From Favolaschia claudopus (lineage: Eukaryota > Basidiomycota > Agaricomycetes > Agaricales > Mycenaceae): a DNA stretch of 64,000 bases. The stretch covers positions 46,345 to 110,344 of the forward strand of contig JAWWNJ010000275.1 of assembly GCA_037176885.1 (NCBI GenBank). The letters run 5' to 3'. The notes below the pieces were generated by a model. That model saw only the letters and a list, made by a program, of their open reading frames with translations. It made no database searches and was not told the origin of the DNA. Below, in pieces: positions 34,387 to 45,281 of this stretch (positions are counted from its first letter, which is position 1; the number at the start of each line of letters is the position of its first letter). The translations under genes and the position numbers were made by a program.

Positions 34387-36639
34387 GCAAGGTAGGTCTG
34401 TGTGATCGCTAGCCCTAGAAGGAAATGAGAGAAGCTGATTTTTGGGGTGTTTGCGGGGGACGGCCGCTCTGACCGACGAGGATGGGGCGCGGAGACGATT
34501 CTTCGTCTCCCGCCGCTCCGCGTGGGCTACAGACACGGCCGAACCGTACGCAAAGGACACCGAGGGTCGGAATGAGACCCCGAGCGACCCAATGGAGCGA
34601 AAGCTCTAAGAGTCGAAGACTCGCGCGAGGGAAAAGAGACGAACCCGAGATCCCAACAAGAGCTGAGCGAGAGGAATGGAATCAGGTGAGATGGACCAGA
34701 TGCAGTGATAAACTGATATAAAGAGATGATGTGGAATGGGAGTGAAGCGAGATGGTCTTGATCCCAGACTAGCTCGCATTATTGGAACGGGAAATATCTA
34801 TAACTTGCCGAGTAAGAATTATCTTGAGCTAGTTGACGAAACCTTCGACGTGATTGAGCTTTGCCATGTTGAGGAGAAAGCGCTGTGACAGAATGCAAAC
34901 TGTGGGTGATACAGCAATGGCGAGTCGTTGATACTGAAATAAAAATTGACGGAGAAGATCTGAGGATTCCCAGCAAGATGAATAGCGCAAAATGATGAGG
35001 ATCCGTTCGGGCCGAGAGGCGGATCCGGAGCTCTAGGCAGATCTCGAATTCATATAATCGCAAGACTATCTTACCGGTCATGAGGTCGCAGCATCTCGAT
35101 TCAAGTATGAGTTCACATTCCACGCGCGATCAAGGCGCAGCAGCAGAAGAGTTTTAAGGGTTGATGATTTGCGAGTATGATGCGCCGGAAAGAGAATGTT
35201 GAGTCTTGACGAGTAGAGCCAGGAATAGCATGAGCCGTAGCGGCGTAATAGGACATCAATGAGAAGTGAACGTCAAGATCACCCACAATAACGAGGGGCA
35301 GTTGAAGTGAGGAATAGGGCCGGATGTGTGAAAGCCAGGAGGTCTTGCGACTCTGCGAGATGAGAAGGTCATTATTGATCGACATGGTTAGCGGATGGCC
35401 GCGAGATGTGATGCTGCATGATAGTCGGAGAATGAATCGAGGAAACTGACGATCCTGCAGAGATAGTGAGGAAAGAAAGGAGGTTGTACAGCGTCGAGTG
35501 AACGCATGCCAAATGTTGGATCGGCGAAGATACTAGAGTCCCATGAGGATGCGCTGCGGGGCAGTAGAATCGTTAGAGCCTGGTTGATGGCCGGCCGATT
35601 TTCTGTGAGAGAGGGTACCGGTCCATGCGAGACGAGAGGCAAGAGGAGATTGAACATGAATGTAACAAGGTGCAGATACCGACAAAATTGTCAAGGGCCT
35701 CGAGCCAGCGAATGTCAATCATCAAGATGAACAGTTGAGCTGATTCGACGCCACCGCGTGGAGAACGAGATGCAAAGGAAAATCTGCATGATCTGGGCAT
35801 CGGAACCGGTGACCCAACATCATTGCGATAGAGATGAGAAGATGGAATCCAAGGCAGATCCAAGGCGCGCGTCACGGTAATACAGGTGTCAGATTTTGCA
35901 ACGAAGGAACAAGGTGCTGAGAAGATCGACAGCACACGCATTGAACAGTCGAAGTAGTGTCAATAGAGAGAGACTGGGATGGGATGTGCACATGAATTGT
36001 CATGTATGCCGAAAAGGAAACGAAAAGGAAATCAGCCAACACCTCGACGCCAATCGTACAGCCTCGAGCCATTACTGGTACAAAAGCACACGATTTCCCA
36101 CATCAAATAGGACTGTTCCAGCAACCGACGACCTAAGTAGAAGAAATTGCGCTCATGACGCAAAGGAGTGTCAGTGCTTGCACCGAGACTGGATAGTCAG
36201 CGAGGACAATTCTCTAGGCGCGAAATGCCTCAACGATTGAACCATCTCGAAAAAGATATCCCCAGCGAGTCCAGCACGGTAGCGCCGGATCCCCGATAAC
36301 GAAAGTAGAGAGGTGAGAGTGACGAATAAAGTCGTCCACAGAAATAGAACAGCCCGATAGTGCGCCCGGCGTAAAATGATATGTCTCGGTGTAAGGACGT
36401 CCGTGAAGACCAGCGCATAAACAGCGAATTACCGAGAAATTGAGAGCGAAAAGAAACAGAGACAATGTCGCACAAAGCGGTGGACCAGAAAAGAACAGAA
36501 AGGATTGCGCTGAGCACGAGTTGTCCCGTGGATTAAATCATTACGATAAGGATATGGCCCTCAGAGTCAGCATGATGATCCGAGACCGCAACGGAGGTGG
36601 AATGGAAATGAAGATGTATGTAGGAGACAAGGAAAGTGG

Positions 36640-36960
36640 CGATCAGAGCGATCCACAAATTACTGTGGCGGGCGCAAAATGCCTTAGCAAATTCACCGTC
36701 GCGACGGAGGCATCTCCGTGGAGCCCAGTACATGAGCATCAACACGCCATCAGGTTGGAGGGGAAAAACATCGAGGAAGTGGCAGATGCAGGGAAAATAA
36801 GGTCACAATAGAAAACAGAACGCTGGGTGGCCCCGTGATGGTTGTGTTCGCAGTGACAACAGCAAATTCTCCGTCTCGGCGGAGCTATCTCCGTCGAGCC
36901 CAGCATATCAGCATCAAATCACCACCCGATTGGAGTAGAAAGGCATCGAGGAAGGGACGA
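36640..36960. repeat. Diverged direct repeat within E-long
   Basis: Two ~140-bp blocks share 'tctccgt.gagcccag.atat/acatgagcatca' and 'ggcatcgaggaag' segments (about 36,680-36,790 and 36,870-36,960). By eye they are similar but clearly diverged. Confidence 0.45.
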
Positions 36961-37554
36961 ATGAAGAGAAGTGAGATCAAATAGAGAACGGAAAGTTGTG
37001 TTGCCCGCCGTGCTTGTGCTTGCCGCAACAACATGTGGGAAGCACAAGAGAAATGTTAACAAAAGGGCGGTTGTAATGAGTACGCGCCGAAGACCAGGTG
37101 AGCTTGAGGCAGTCCAGGAAAAGAGGTTGTTGATTGGGATTGATGATGATTAAAGATGGAGTGGAGAGTGCGCAGCCGCACCAGTTAGGGATGAAGTTAC
37201 GCGTCCGCACCGGGTCACGATGGAACCAAAATGAAATGAGCGCGCAGAAGCGCGAGGAGGGGATGAAAAATCAGCGCCAAAGAACACAGAGAATGCGATG
37301 ATGATGAGCGCAGTTGCGCAGAGATGAAAAATCATAGCGCGAAAGAGGTGCACTGACATGCAATGAGGAAGATGAATGCAATCGTGCGGAGTAAAAAAGG
37401 ATGGGGCAGAAAGGAGTAGATATAGTAAGGGCCGAAGCAGGAGAAGGACGAGCTGCATAGAAAAGGCAGGTGTAGATGTGTGTAAACATGATGAAAACTA
37501 GTGCGAGGAGGGTGGAAGAGGTGAGGATGAGCTGTCCCGCGAAGATTAAATGCC

Positions 37555-38030
37555 GAAGATAGATTGAATGCATGGTCATGCACTGGAAGATGGGCAGTGT
37601 GCCGCGGTAGATGATAGAGTGGCTTAGGAGTGCATCGTCATGCATGAAGGATGGGCGGCGTCCCGCGATGGATGATAGAGCGCCGAAGCGCGAGATGGGG
37701 GGCATCGTCATGCATGTAAAGATGGGCGGCGTCCCGTGATGGAGGATGGGGCGCCTAAGCGCGAGATGGGTGCATCGTCATGCATGAAAGATGGGCGGTG
37801 TCCCGCGATGGAGGATGGAGTGCTGAAGCACGAGGTAGAGGTGCATCGTCATGCATGGAGGATGGGCGGCGTCCCGCGATGAAGGATGGGGCGCCAAAGC
37901 GCGAGATGGGGGCATCGTCATGCATGAAAGATGGGCGGCGTCCCGCGATGGAGGATGGAGTGCAGGAGCACGAGATGGGGGCATCGTCATGCATGGAGGA
38001 TGGGCGGCGTCCCCGCGATGAAGATGTACA
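37555..38030. repeat. Minisatellite, ~70-bp unit, about 7 copies
   Basis: Tandem units each begin with the palindrome-bearing core GCATCGTCATGCATG at 37,629, 37,704, 37,772, 37,842, 37,913 and 37,982, with a more diverged unit before. Spacings are 75, 68, 70, 71 and 69 bp. Each unit also has 'gatgggcggcgtcccgcgatggaggatgg' in whole or part. Because unit lengths are not multiples of three, the repetitive minus-strand translations change frame and are not evidence of a protein. Minisatellites inside Helitron-class elements are known. Confidence 0.9.
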
Positions 38031-39015
38031 TGAGTACGGAAGGCGTTCGACAGATGGAAGCAGAACCCGATGACATTAGATAATGGGATGAACATGTTAC
38101 GCGTGGCGGTAGAGGGAATCGATAGAAACGGCCAGCGCTGGTATACGGCGATACCCAAAGGAGAGCTTCAAAGCGGGGGCCAGTGGTTATGGGGCATAAA
38201 GTACACGAATCTCCGATATGATGAACAAATGAACAAAAATGAAACACAATGTATGGCGAAGCTCAGATGTGGCAGGTCGAAACACGCCTTGATGACTCCC
38301 ACAGCAGCAACAGTAACCTGAGATGCCAGCCGCATGATACATGGGAGCCGAGTGCAATGGAGAATTAGAATGTCACACCTCGGTCGTCTGGCGACATCGT
38401 ACAAGAGCTGCGATGTGCTGCAATGTGAAAATGAGAGAGCTGACAACACCGAATACAGACCTCTCCGGAGTCCGGACAACGGGAGCCCCGAGGAGACGAA
38501 ACGACAGTCAAAGATAAAATGATCAGGAAAATGAAGAGATGAAACAGACAAGACGCTGCGAATCGCAGCCGCACCATATGAAGTGCCATAGACATTGTCA
38601 TGATGGAACTAGAAAATGGACAAGGATAGAAAGAGCACCAAGAAGGGTGCCCTAGTCCCCGATACAAAAGAAGATAACGAATGAAATGAAAATATAAAGG
38701 CAAACCCCGTCTCGGCGACATCGTTCCAGGGCACCGCACCGAAATTGAGGAGAGAGCGTTCCGGAGGCAACACAAAGGAGAATAATTATGCAGGCCCGAG
38801 TGCAGCCACGGGCCACGAGCGCGAAATCTCCGTACCTCAATGCAGGAGAAGAAGGGGAGAGAAATAAAATAAAATGCAAGGCGGATGACGTGTCAGCGCC
38901 GTCGCTCCAGGGCTTCAATGTACAACATTAAAGTGCCAGAGGGACTCCTGTGACTGACGACCCCGAAACGGACAAGCGAAAAGAAGATCGAGACAAGTAG
39001 CGACACACCAAATCA

Positions 39016-39342
39016 ATGGCTTTTAGGCGACCCCGTAATTTTCCGAGCTTTGAAGAGATATTGACAGACGCCCTGTTTGAAATCGAGGGAGGAACGCGTA
39101 GTCTCCTTGGGAAAATTTTGTTGCCGCCAATAAAGCAGGAAGGGGAGACTACATCAGCGAGATATGGCGAGGGTATGAATAAGTGGCATGACCTGTTAGA
39201 GCGAGCTGTGTCAGCTGAATTGAGCTTTTGGGTGCGCCATGAAGCGGTGAAGGCGGCAGAAACAGCATCGTGTCCAAAGTCCGACATGAAGTCAAGACGT
39301 GCCCGACCTGAAGTCAAGGGCCCGGCGTCCGAGAAGAGATGA
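39016..39342 (+). CDS. Small hypothetical ORF in E-long (108 aa)
   Basis: An ATG-to-stop frame of 108 codons with balanced, protein-like composition: FPSFEEILTDALFEIEGG near the N-terminus, and WHDLLERAVSAELSFW in the middle that could form amphipathic helices. It stands out from the low-complexity frames around it. I recognise no domain. It may be a captured host exon or chance; the 3' end is Lys/Arg/Pro-rich. Confidence 0.3.
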   Translation: MAFRRPRNFPSFEEILTDALFEIEGGTRSLLGKILLPPIKQEGETTSARYGEGMNKWHDLLERAVSAELSFWVRHEAVKAAETASCPKSDMKSRRARPEVKGPASEKR

Positions 39343-39525
39343 GCTGTGAAAGAAGACTAATGAAGTCCAAATGTCTTGACAAAGAAACTGCAGATGTGCG
39401 AGGGAGGAGGATGATGAGCTGTCGAGGCAGCAGCGGACACGACGGCAGGAGGAAAAGAGAGACTTGACAGCTGTCAACGGAGATCAACTGTCAAGTCTAC
39501 TCTCACACGACTACCTTGCCTATCA

Positions 39526-39558
39526 CTCAGCCGCACTCACAAGCTCGTCACGGCTGAG
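39526..39558. other. 3' terminal hairpin of E-long
   Basis: Perfect 8-bp inverted repeat CTCAGCCG / CGGCTGAG with a 17-nt loop, six bases from the element end at 39,564. The identical hairpin ends E-short at 34,348-34,380. Such hairpins act as termination signals in rolling-circle transposons. Confidence 0.8.
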
Positions 39559-39564
39559 CTCACA

Positions 39565-39900
39565 TCAAGAGCGAAACCGGGCCACCGGCAAATGCTATAG
39601 CCGACGCAAAGTGTCGCAAACAGAAACACGTAATTTGCTTCTTGCCTTCATCCATCTTCACCCTCGCGCACAACCTCTCCATAGCTCTTCGTGTCGGGCG
39701 ACTCAAGTTGTCAATGAGTCTGTGACCTGCATATCACATACGGCTCCTTTGAGCTCTGAGCCCTGTCGCTGCTGAGTCGCCGCAGTCCCGGTCACGTCGT
39801 CGACTCGTCGGCGTGCAAAAAGACTCTGTCTAAACCTTCGCGCAATGTCTTCGTTCGAATTCTCTTTGATTACACAGCCGCGACTCATCTTCTCCTTCGT
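39565..39900 (-). pseudogene. P1: severed 5' half of a host gene
   Basis: The sequence from 39,565 to about 39,690 is a close copy of 41,603-41,735, with shared blocks 'aaaccgggcca.cggcaaatg', 'cagaaacacgtaa' and 'cctcgcgcacaacct'. Weaker similarity continues to about 39,850 ('cttcgcgcaat'). In the intact paralogue this segment is followed directly by the CNHDH-coding block. Here it runs into E-long at the same point, and the matching second half is Z3 at 16,412. No known domain. Confidence 0.6.
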
Positions 39901-40159
39901 GGTAAGATGCAATTGCTTTTTTTTTTCCTTCCATAGCTTGACGTTCGTTTGGATTTAGTTTGTATTTTGTTATTCTATTCCCATCCTCCCGTTCATCATG
40001 GTACGTAGAAAGCTCCCGCTATGCAACCTCGGCTATCTTCGTTAATGACAGTATGGTATCGTGAGCCCATATACATAGATCAATCGATACTCGGTGGGAG
40101 CCTGAAGGAAACATTTCAATCCATCGAGTTCAATGTATGCGGAAAAGTGGAACTGACCA

Positions 40160-40850
40160 TCAGATTGGCGCCTCACTGTACCCCGGCGGAGGAAGATCAG
40201 ACCGTCCCCACGCCCAATCAGAACTTTGTTGCTCCTCGAGATGTCGAATCCGCTGACGAAGAAGCTCGTTTTGACGTTCAAGATCTTGCTCCCTCGGCGT
40301 TCGGTCGATACCACCCGCACTGTCGGTTGTCGTAGACGATTGAGCAGCCGTATCACTTTCGACCTCTCCCATAGATGCTCCAGTCCCACGCATTTGTTGC
40401 TGAACCTGAAGCAAAGCCTCCCGCTGCTTCTCAATCGCACCGTAATTCGTTAGCAAGATATTGCTGACGCATAACGGCCTTGGCTTGCATGCGTTCTGCG
40501 TTCGTCGATCTGTTCAACACGCCACGCTTCATTTTTTTGCTCTGCGGCGGGATGTCTGGTTTGCGCGCTATGGAGTCGAAATCGAAGTCCAGATTGACCA
40601 AATTTCTGTTGGCAATGATGGCGGCCTCAGCGGCTTCGTGCTGGCGTTTCCGCCCCCGCAAGACGAGGTAGCGCCATAAGAAGAAGGCAAATATCACTGA
40701 AATCACTGCCAATATCCCGCCGATTAATGGACCTGGTTGGACGTGTATTCTGCGGGGTGTCTGCCGTTTCAAACCGGCGTTGGAATACAATTCGTCGACC
40801 CACCTTGACGATTTCAGTGGACGAGAGCTGGGAAGAGGTCTACAAAGCAA
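40160..40850 (-). pseudogene. Membrane-anchored coiled-coil protein, one frameshift
   Basis: The minus-strand coding region contains a single transmembrane helix (IGGILAVISVIFAFFLWRYL, about 40,665-40,730), a basic stop-transfer segment (RGRKRQ), then a cytosolic part with a C-terminal heptad-like coiled coil (REQDLERQNELLRQRIRHLEEQ) and a Pro-rich end PPPGYSEAPI. This architecture is common among basidiomycete single-pass surface proteins. The frame ending near 40,431 (…QYLANELR) and the one continuing (AIEKQREALLQVQ…) are offset by one base near 40,443, with no room for an intron, so there is a one-base frameshift. Upstream exons over 40,850-41,130 are likely (a DVSDVEILRTDHQ-type exon) but cannot be placed with confidence. 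It is either a young pseudogene or contains a sequencing indel. Confidence 0.6.
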
Positions 40851-41270
40851 TGAGTATCACTGAAGACGTGAACCGAATCGAGTGGACAGACCCATGAGCG
40901 TGAGTTGGCGTCGGTAGATTTGTGGTTGATGGTCTGTTCGCAGGATCTCAACATCAGAGACGTCGAGCATGAGACGGACCTCAAACATTGGAAAAAAGCA
41001 CGCACCCGGCAGAAGAAGACGTCGACATTGAGGGTGGGTGGTTGTAGTGAAAGGTAAGAAGAAGACGTGCATCCCAACCGTTTCATTTCATAAATAGTCG
41101 AAACGGATTCCGCGCCACAGGGAATCAATCAAGATAGGAAGAAGTATCAATACATTGATGACTCCCCATTGAATAGGACTCGTCAAACAGTATAGAATGG
41201 CGAGCGTTTGTGTTCCGTTGCGGCGTAGTATAACGTCCTGCATTTATGAGTAAGTTCACTGCAGGTAATT

Positions 41271-41720
41271 CTATCGTGTTTGAATAACGACCGAAAGCTC
41301 GTGTGAGATGGCGAAGTCGACCCTGTATTTTCTGATGAAAGCTTCTGGTATGAGTTGAGGGATTCCGGTCGTGATAGATAAATCAAGCCAGTGCATTTCA
41401 ATCACGATCGTTTCCAGAGGCAAAAATAGCGCAGTACTGATTCCAGTTCCAGATTCGTCGAAGTTTGGCCAAAGTTTGTCAAAAGAACGCTTAAGAGAAT
41501 CACCAGAAGAGCAGACGAGGCACAGGAGTCGGGGGAACGTAGCTGGAAATCGCAGCGTGGCCGAATGAAGAAAATTCAAGATTCGATGGTCGTGGTTACA
41601 AGTCAAGAGCAAAACCGGGTCATCGGCAAATGCCATAGCCGAAACAAAGTGTAGCAAACAGAAACACGTAAGTAAATTTGCGTCCTTGCCTTCATCTAAG
41701 ATCTTCAACCTCGCGCACAA
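41271..41720 (-). CDS. Hypothetical protein P2-Z2 (uninterrupted paralogue and E empty site)
   Basis: A 149-codon minus-strand frame. The first part (…LLTCFCLLHFVSAMAFADDPVLLL) is the paralogue of P1. It is joined directly to TCNHDHRIL, the start of Z3. The junction (41,602/41,603) is exactly where E-short/E-long sit at the disrupted locus, so this copy shows the ancestral, uninterrupted state. I recognise no domain. Further exons upstream (to about 42,020) are possible, since similarity with P1 continues there. It may itself be a partial gene. Confidence 0.5.
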   Translation of the reverse strand: MCARLKILDEGKDANLLTCFCLLHFVSAMAFADDPVLLLTCNHDHRILNFLHSATLRFPATFPRLLCLVCSSGDSLKRSFDKLWPNFDESGTGISTALFLPLETIVIEMHWLDLSITTGIPQLIPEAFIRKYRVDFAISHELSVVIQTR

Positions 41721-43113
41721 CCTATCCGGCTTTTTGGCAACGGCCGCCTCAAGTCATTCAACTCATTTCTAGCCTGCAGAGTGATTCAGACTCCCTTTCA
41801 AACCTCATGCATCATGAACCGACTCTGTTAGAGACTTACTTACAGTAAGTATCTCATTCTGCGCAGCAAAACCTTTGCCCTAACACGCTGCTAAGCCACC
41901 TAAAACCTTGCTAGACCCACCCCAGCAGCGGTACCAGGCCGCACGTCCTCTCCGCACTGCGTTTAAATCAGGCTAGAAAGGAATCGTTCAAAACTTCGCG
42001 CAATATCTCCACGGTGTCTTGTCGGATATGGATCGGATTCGCTCTTTGACCCTGCTTGGCCCTCCCTGTCGAGATTCATTTCAGTTTGCTCCCTGCTGGC
42101 TTGAGACAATCTTCAACGCCGTCTACCTTTCAAAGTGGGGTGTTCCCATCCCACCTCAGCATTCCTCGACGTACCTATTCACATAGGGCCTCAAATGAAA
42201 CAACGGATTTTTACCGGAATCAAGCGGTTTTCCCCCTCCCCGGCCCCGGTGAATGGTTTTACGTTCGATATGTTCGTCAGTGCCAAGTATCTCCAGTTTA
42301 CTAATTGCCGCTTATTTTGTCGACCTCCCTCCATTCATTCGGTGTCTTACCAACAGTCCGCAACGAACGATAGACACTAGTACTGTAACACGAATAATCA
42401 AAGATCATTAGTTAATCGCTCAAAAAAATACACAATCCGATAGTGCACGCTGTCGGTGAGAGTCGAACTCAATCCGAGAATGGGAGATTTAGAGGTTAGG
42501 CTTCATCGATTGAATCGATATCTAACTAAAGCCTAAGCAACCTCTATGCTCCGCTGTGGCACCCTGCAGGAGATGCAACAACGAAATGGGAGTGAAGAGT
42601 AGGTTACCCAGGAGCTTTCTTCAGTCTTCTCAGTCCCCCTCGTGTTTTGAGTTTCACAGCGCAGGACAAGAAAGAGAGACTACACAATCCTTCGGAATCG
42701 ACAGAGAACAGTGGTCCAAGCGATATAAATGTACTCGTGAGATTGCGGAGAGACCTAAGAGACTCATAGAGCAGATCAATGTGTGTGTACTTAACACTAC
42801 CCCTGTGGGAAATGGCACCGTACATGATTCATTGTATTCCACATGCATAGATCTATATTGCGCGTGTCAAAGCAATGCGTGCTCTGCAAAAATCTTCATT
42901 CATCCAGCAACTGCAGATGCTCTGTCGTATCAAATCAAATATCAGAGCCCGTAAAGGAACCTTCCAATGACGAAGGAGAACACCGTACCTGCAGCAAGCT
43001 CTTGCTTTGCACTCTCCCCCCTCCTTGTAGTCCCACTTGTATATCGGCGGGCCATCTCTCTTATCACCCACATCCACGCCGTCTGTGTAAAGCACCTGTC
43101 CAATAAAGGGTTG
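41721..43113. other. Spacer with unassigned open frames
   Basis: No gene I can support. A + strand frame of 132 codons (42,556-42,954) has no recognisable feature and is not called. A tRNA-like hairpin region is listed separately. Partial similarity to sequence right of P1 extends to about 42,020. Confidence 0.35.
42440..42560 (-). other. tRNA 3'-half-like sequence next to a long imperfect hairpin
   Basis: On the minus strand, GAGTTCGACTC followed by CACC resembles a tRNA TPsiC arm (4 of 5 stem pairs). About 40 bases earlier lies a strong inverted repeat (AGAGGTT..AGGCTT / AAGCCTAACCTCT). No 5' acceptor strand complementary to the 3' end and no convincing D arm are present, so it is not a functional tRNA gene. 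It could be a tRNA relic or a coincidence. Confidence 0.25.
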
Positions 43114-44084
43114 CTAAAGATGGGGTGGTTTGCTTTGCGAGGCATACGGAAAGGTGTTGCATACATACCCGGCGATTGTACTCGGGCGGGTTTTGATATG
43201 AGACGGGCCGGGACGGTTGAACAGTCCAGCGCGTCGCTCAGGGAGGACGAGAACGATGGGAGAGTCTCTACTCCCGAATGCGGTATCGGAGATCAAAGGA
43301 AAGTACTTCTCGTCGGTTGAGGGTTCTTGAGCGGCAATGTTCTCGTAGAATTCGGAGGCGTTGAGAATCTGGCGTCCCTCGGCTTGTGCAATGAACCGCC
43401 TGATAGATGTTGCGATTGTGTGGGACGGGAAGCATGAGACGAGGAACACGTCCGATGGACGTTTCATTGGAGTAAATGGCAAGCTTAGATGTGTCTCTAT
43501 CCGTCCGAGTAAAGAGGCGGTAATAGACTAAAAGCACCAACACGTCGACGGTCGACAATGGTTGTCAGAAAGATTGAAAACGAGGGTGATGGGTAACGCA
43601 CGGTAGCTTGACTCTGCCTCAGGTGCTGTTGACGAAATAGTCGAAGGCATTTGGCGCGGCATCGCTCCTTGCAATTCCTCGTGATGCACAAGCACGAGAG
43701 CTGTTTCTGGGGTGGCACCAGGGCGGTCAGACTGGAGGATTGCGACTTCATTCTGCTCGTTTGATGCAGATGAAGAGTCCAGGGTGAGATAAAGTTCCGT
43801 TCTTGCAGCCGTGGTAAGACCATTAAGCCCTTCCGCAGCCACGATGCACCGCTTGAGGGTGGAAATTTTGTGCGGCGGTGGGATGGATGTCGTTTAAGAT
43901 GCAAGCCAGGTACGGATCGGTTGGACTTGCAGCAGTTTTTGCACGGATCGCGCCATCAGGTCCATAGACACGATAGTGTACTGCACGAATGCGTAACCGC
44001 TCATCGGACGAACGAGGATCAAGACTCACTGTAGAGCTTTGGCTCTGTGGGATCCTGTGGAGGATAGCGAAATCTGCTCATGTT
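43114..44084 (-). pseudogene. Basidiomycete two-repeat hypothetical protein, decayed
   Basis: The start ATG at 44,084 (MSRFRYPPQDPTEPKLY) is followed by an intron GTGAGT..GTGCAG, then a domain reading HYRVYGPDGAIRAKTAASPT…DPYLACIL. It then continues one frame over as PPPHKISTLKRCIVAAEGL and GPxAxPETALVLVHHEE-type sequence. A second, diverged copy of the same layout follows (YYRLFTRTDRDTSK…; SIRRFIAQAEG; SRDSPIVLVLPERRAGLFNRPG). I have seen this repeat layout ('YR-Y…LGRI…PPP…LK-CI—EG') in many mushroom proteins of unknown function. At least one frameshift (near 43,880) and another inside the second repeat break it. No function can be assigned. Confidence 0.55.
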
Positions 44085-45281
44085 ATTTTCTCCAGTGGGG
44101 TGAGTTGGCCTTGAAGAATGGAAATACCAGCGTCTCAGAGGATGAGACAGGGAGGAATCAGGAGAGGTGGATGCTTGACACGCGGCGCGTTCACAGCCAT
44201 TGGCCGCTATTGTTAACTTGGAATTCGACGTCACGATCCGTCCCAGTCTCCGAAAGAGGCATGGCGTCACCGGTCGAGATCGCCGACACCGAAACCCAAG
44301 TTCTGGAGAAAACACGAACGTAGAAGGGGTCGGGTGGAGAGTGTCCACTCAGGGAGACGGCGCGTCAGAATTCTTCCTATAACAATCTCATGCGAGTCAA
44401 AGCGAAAGAAAGCGAACCGCTGAGTGCCTAAACAAAAAACTGGGAATGGTATTGTGGGGTGAGAAGTCACCAGAGATTCGAGCGTCTCACAGTATTGCGG
44501 GAGACCGTGACGGTACTGAAACAAGAGGTATTTGATGGCATCAGAGGTTCATGCCAAATTACGACCAAACAGTCTGCTCTTGAATCTCGCCGTCATCCGA
44601 CATCGTCCGTCTGCGACTAGCTCACCGTCGACATGCAGTCTCCCAACTTGCAACCGTCTCGGATGCATCCAGCCGCTGTGTAGACTGACCTCACGCTCGA
44701 TGAAAACAACCACTTCCGACGCCCCCCAACGCTTTGGATTTCCTCAGTCCTGACTCCTCGACTGGTTCGTCGACTTTGCGTCGACTTTGAGCCAAATCGG
44801 ACAGATTTCGCCGGGCAAACGACGCGGATTTTCAATCTGAAACCAATCAAACCAATGAATCTCGCCTTGTCAATGCTAGCCGCATGATGTCCCGCATCTC
44901 AATACCAACCCCAAGACCAACGCCATCATGGCCTGGATCCAGTCCGCTCTTGCCAGGCCCAGGCTTTCTCTGTGCTCTCTATCTTCTTCTCATCGACATC
45001 TTGGTCTCCCCCTAATTGACGAAACGAATCAGATGCTGGCGTCTTGCGATTGGCATTCAAGACTCGGACTAGCTGGAGCCTGGCTTCAGGGTGGCGGGGC
45101 TGAATATTTAGTAGTACGGTAGAGCTGGCAGGCACCGAGGAGGTGCGTGCTGCGCAGCTCACACGGAAGGTTCGATTATGGAAGGCTTTCATTTAGAGCC
45201 CAACGTCTCTCACGGCTGAAAAAAACGGGGTCGAAAGTACGTTCTGCCGCCCACACACACGAACGCAAATAGCACACCCAC
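44085..45281. other. Spacer without supported gene
   Basis: Short overlapping frames on both strands, none with domain or splice support. The region just before 45,282 probably contains the promoter of the next gene; no element could be pinned down. Confidence 0.35.

Larger units (their letters stand above)
34387..39564 (+). mobile_element. E-long: Helentron-like (Helitron2-like) non-autonomous element, 5,178 bp
   Basis: The ends are defined by three independent junctions: shared 205 bp (34,387-34,591) and 188 bp (39,377-39,564) with E-short, and an empty site at 41,602/41,603. The left end starts GCAAGGTAGGTCTGTGTGA. A near-complement of this (TCACACGACTACCTTGC, 39,503-39,519) lies inside the right end, followed by an 8-bp hairpin (39,526-39,558) and the terminus CTCACA. 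Asymmetric inverted repeats, a 3' hairpin, no target duplication and head-to-tail tandem copies are hallmarks of Helentron/Helitron2 rolling-circle transposons; the class assignment is my inference. The interior is purine-rich on the + strand, holds a ~70-bp minisatellite, and shows no Rep or helicase, so it depends on another element. Confidence 0.7.

Noticed and set aside
37555..38030. CRISPR-like array
   Set aside because: Units are contiguous degenerate tandem repeats without unique spacers, in a eukaryotic sequence.
37755..38158. Repetitive minus-strand protein (MHDDAP…-type repeats)
   Set aside because: It is the translation of a ~70-bp minisatellite whose unit length is not a multiple of three, so the frame is not kept from unit to unit.
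39526..39564. Canonical Helitron 3' end (hairpin then CTRR)
   Set aside because: The terminus is CTCACA with only six bases after the hairpin and insertion is not between A and T; the asymmetric inverted repeats fit a Helentron/Helitron2 type better.
42440..42560. Functional tRNA gene
   Set aside because: No 5' acceptor strand complementary to the 3' part and no credible D arm.
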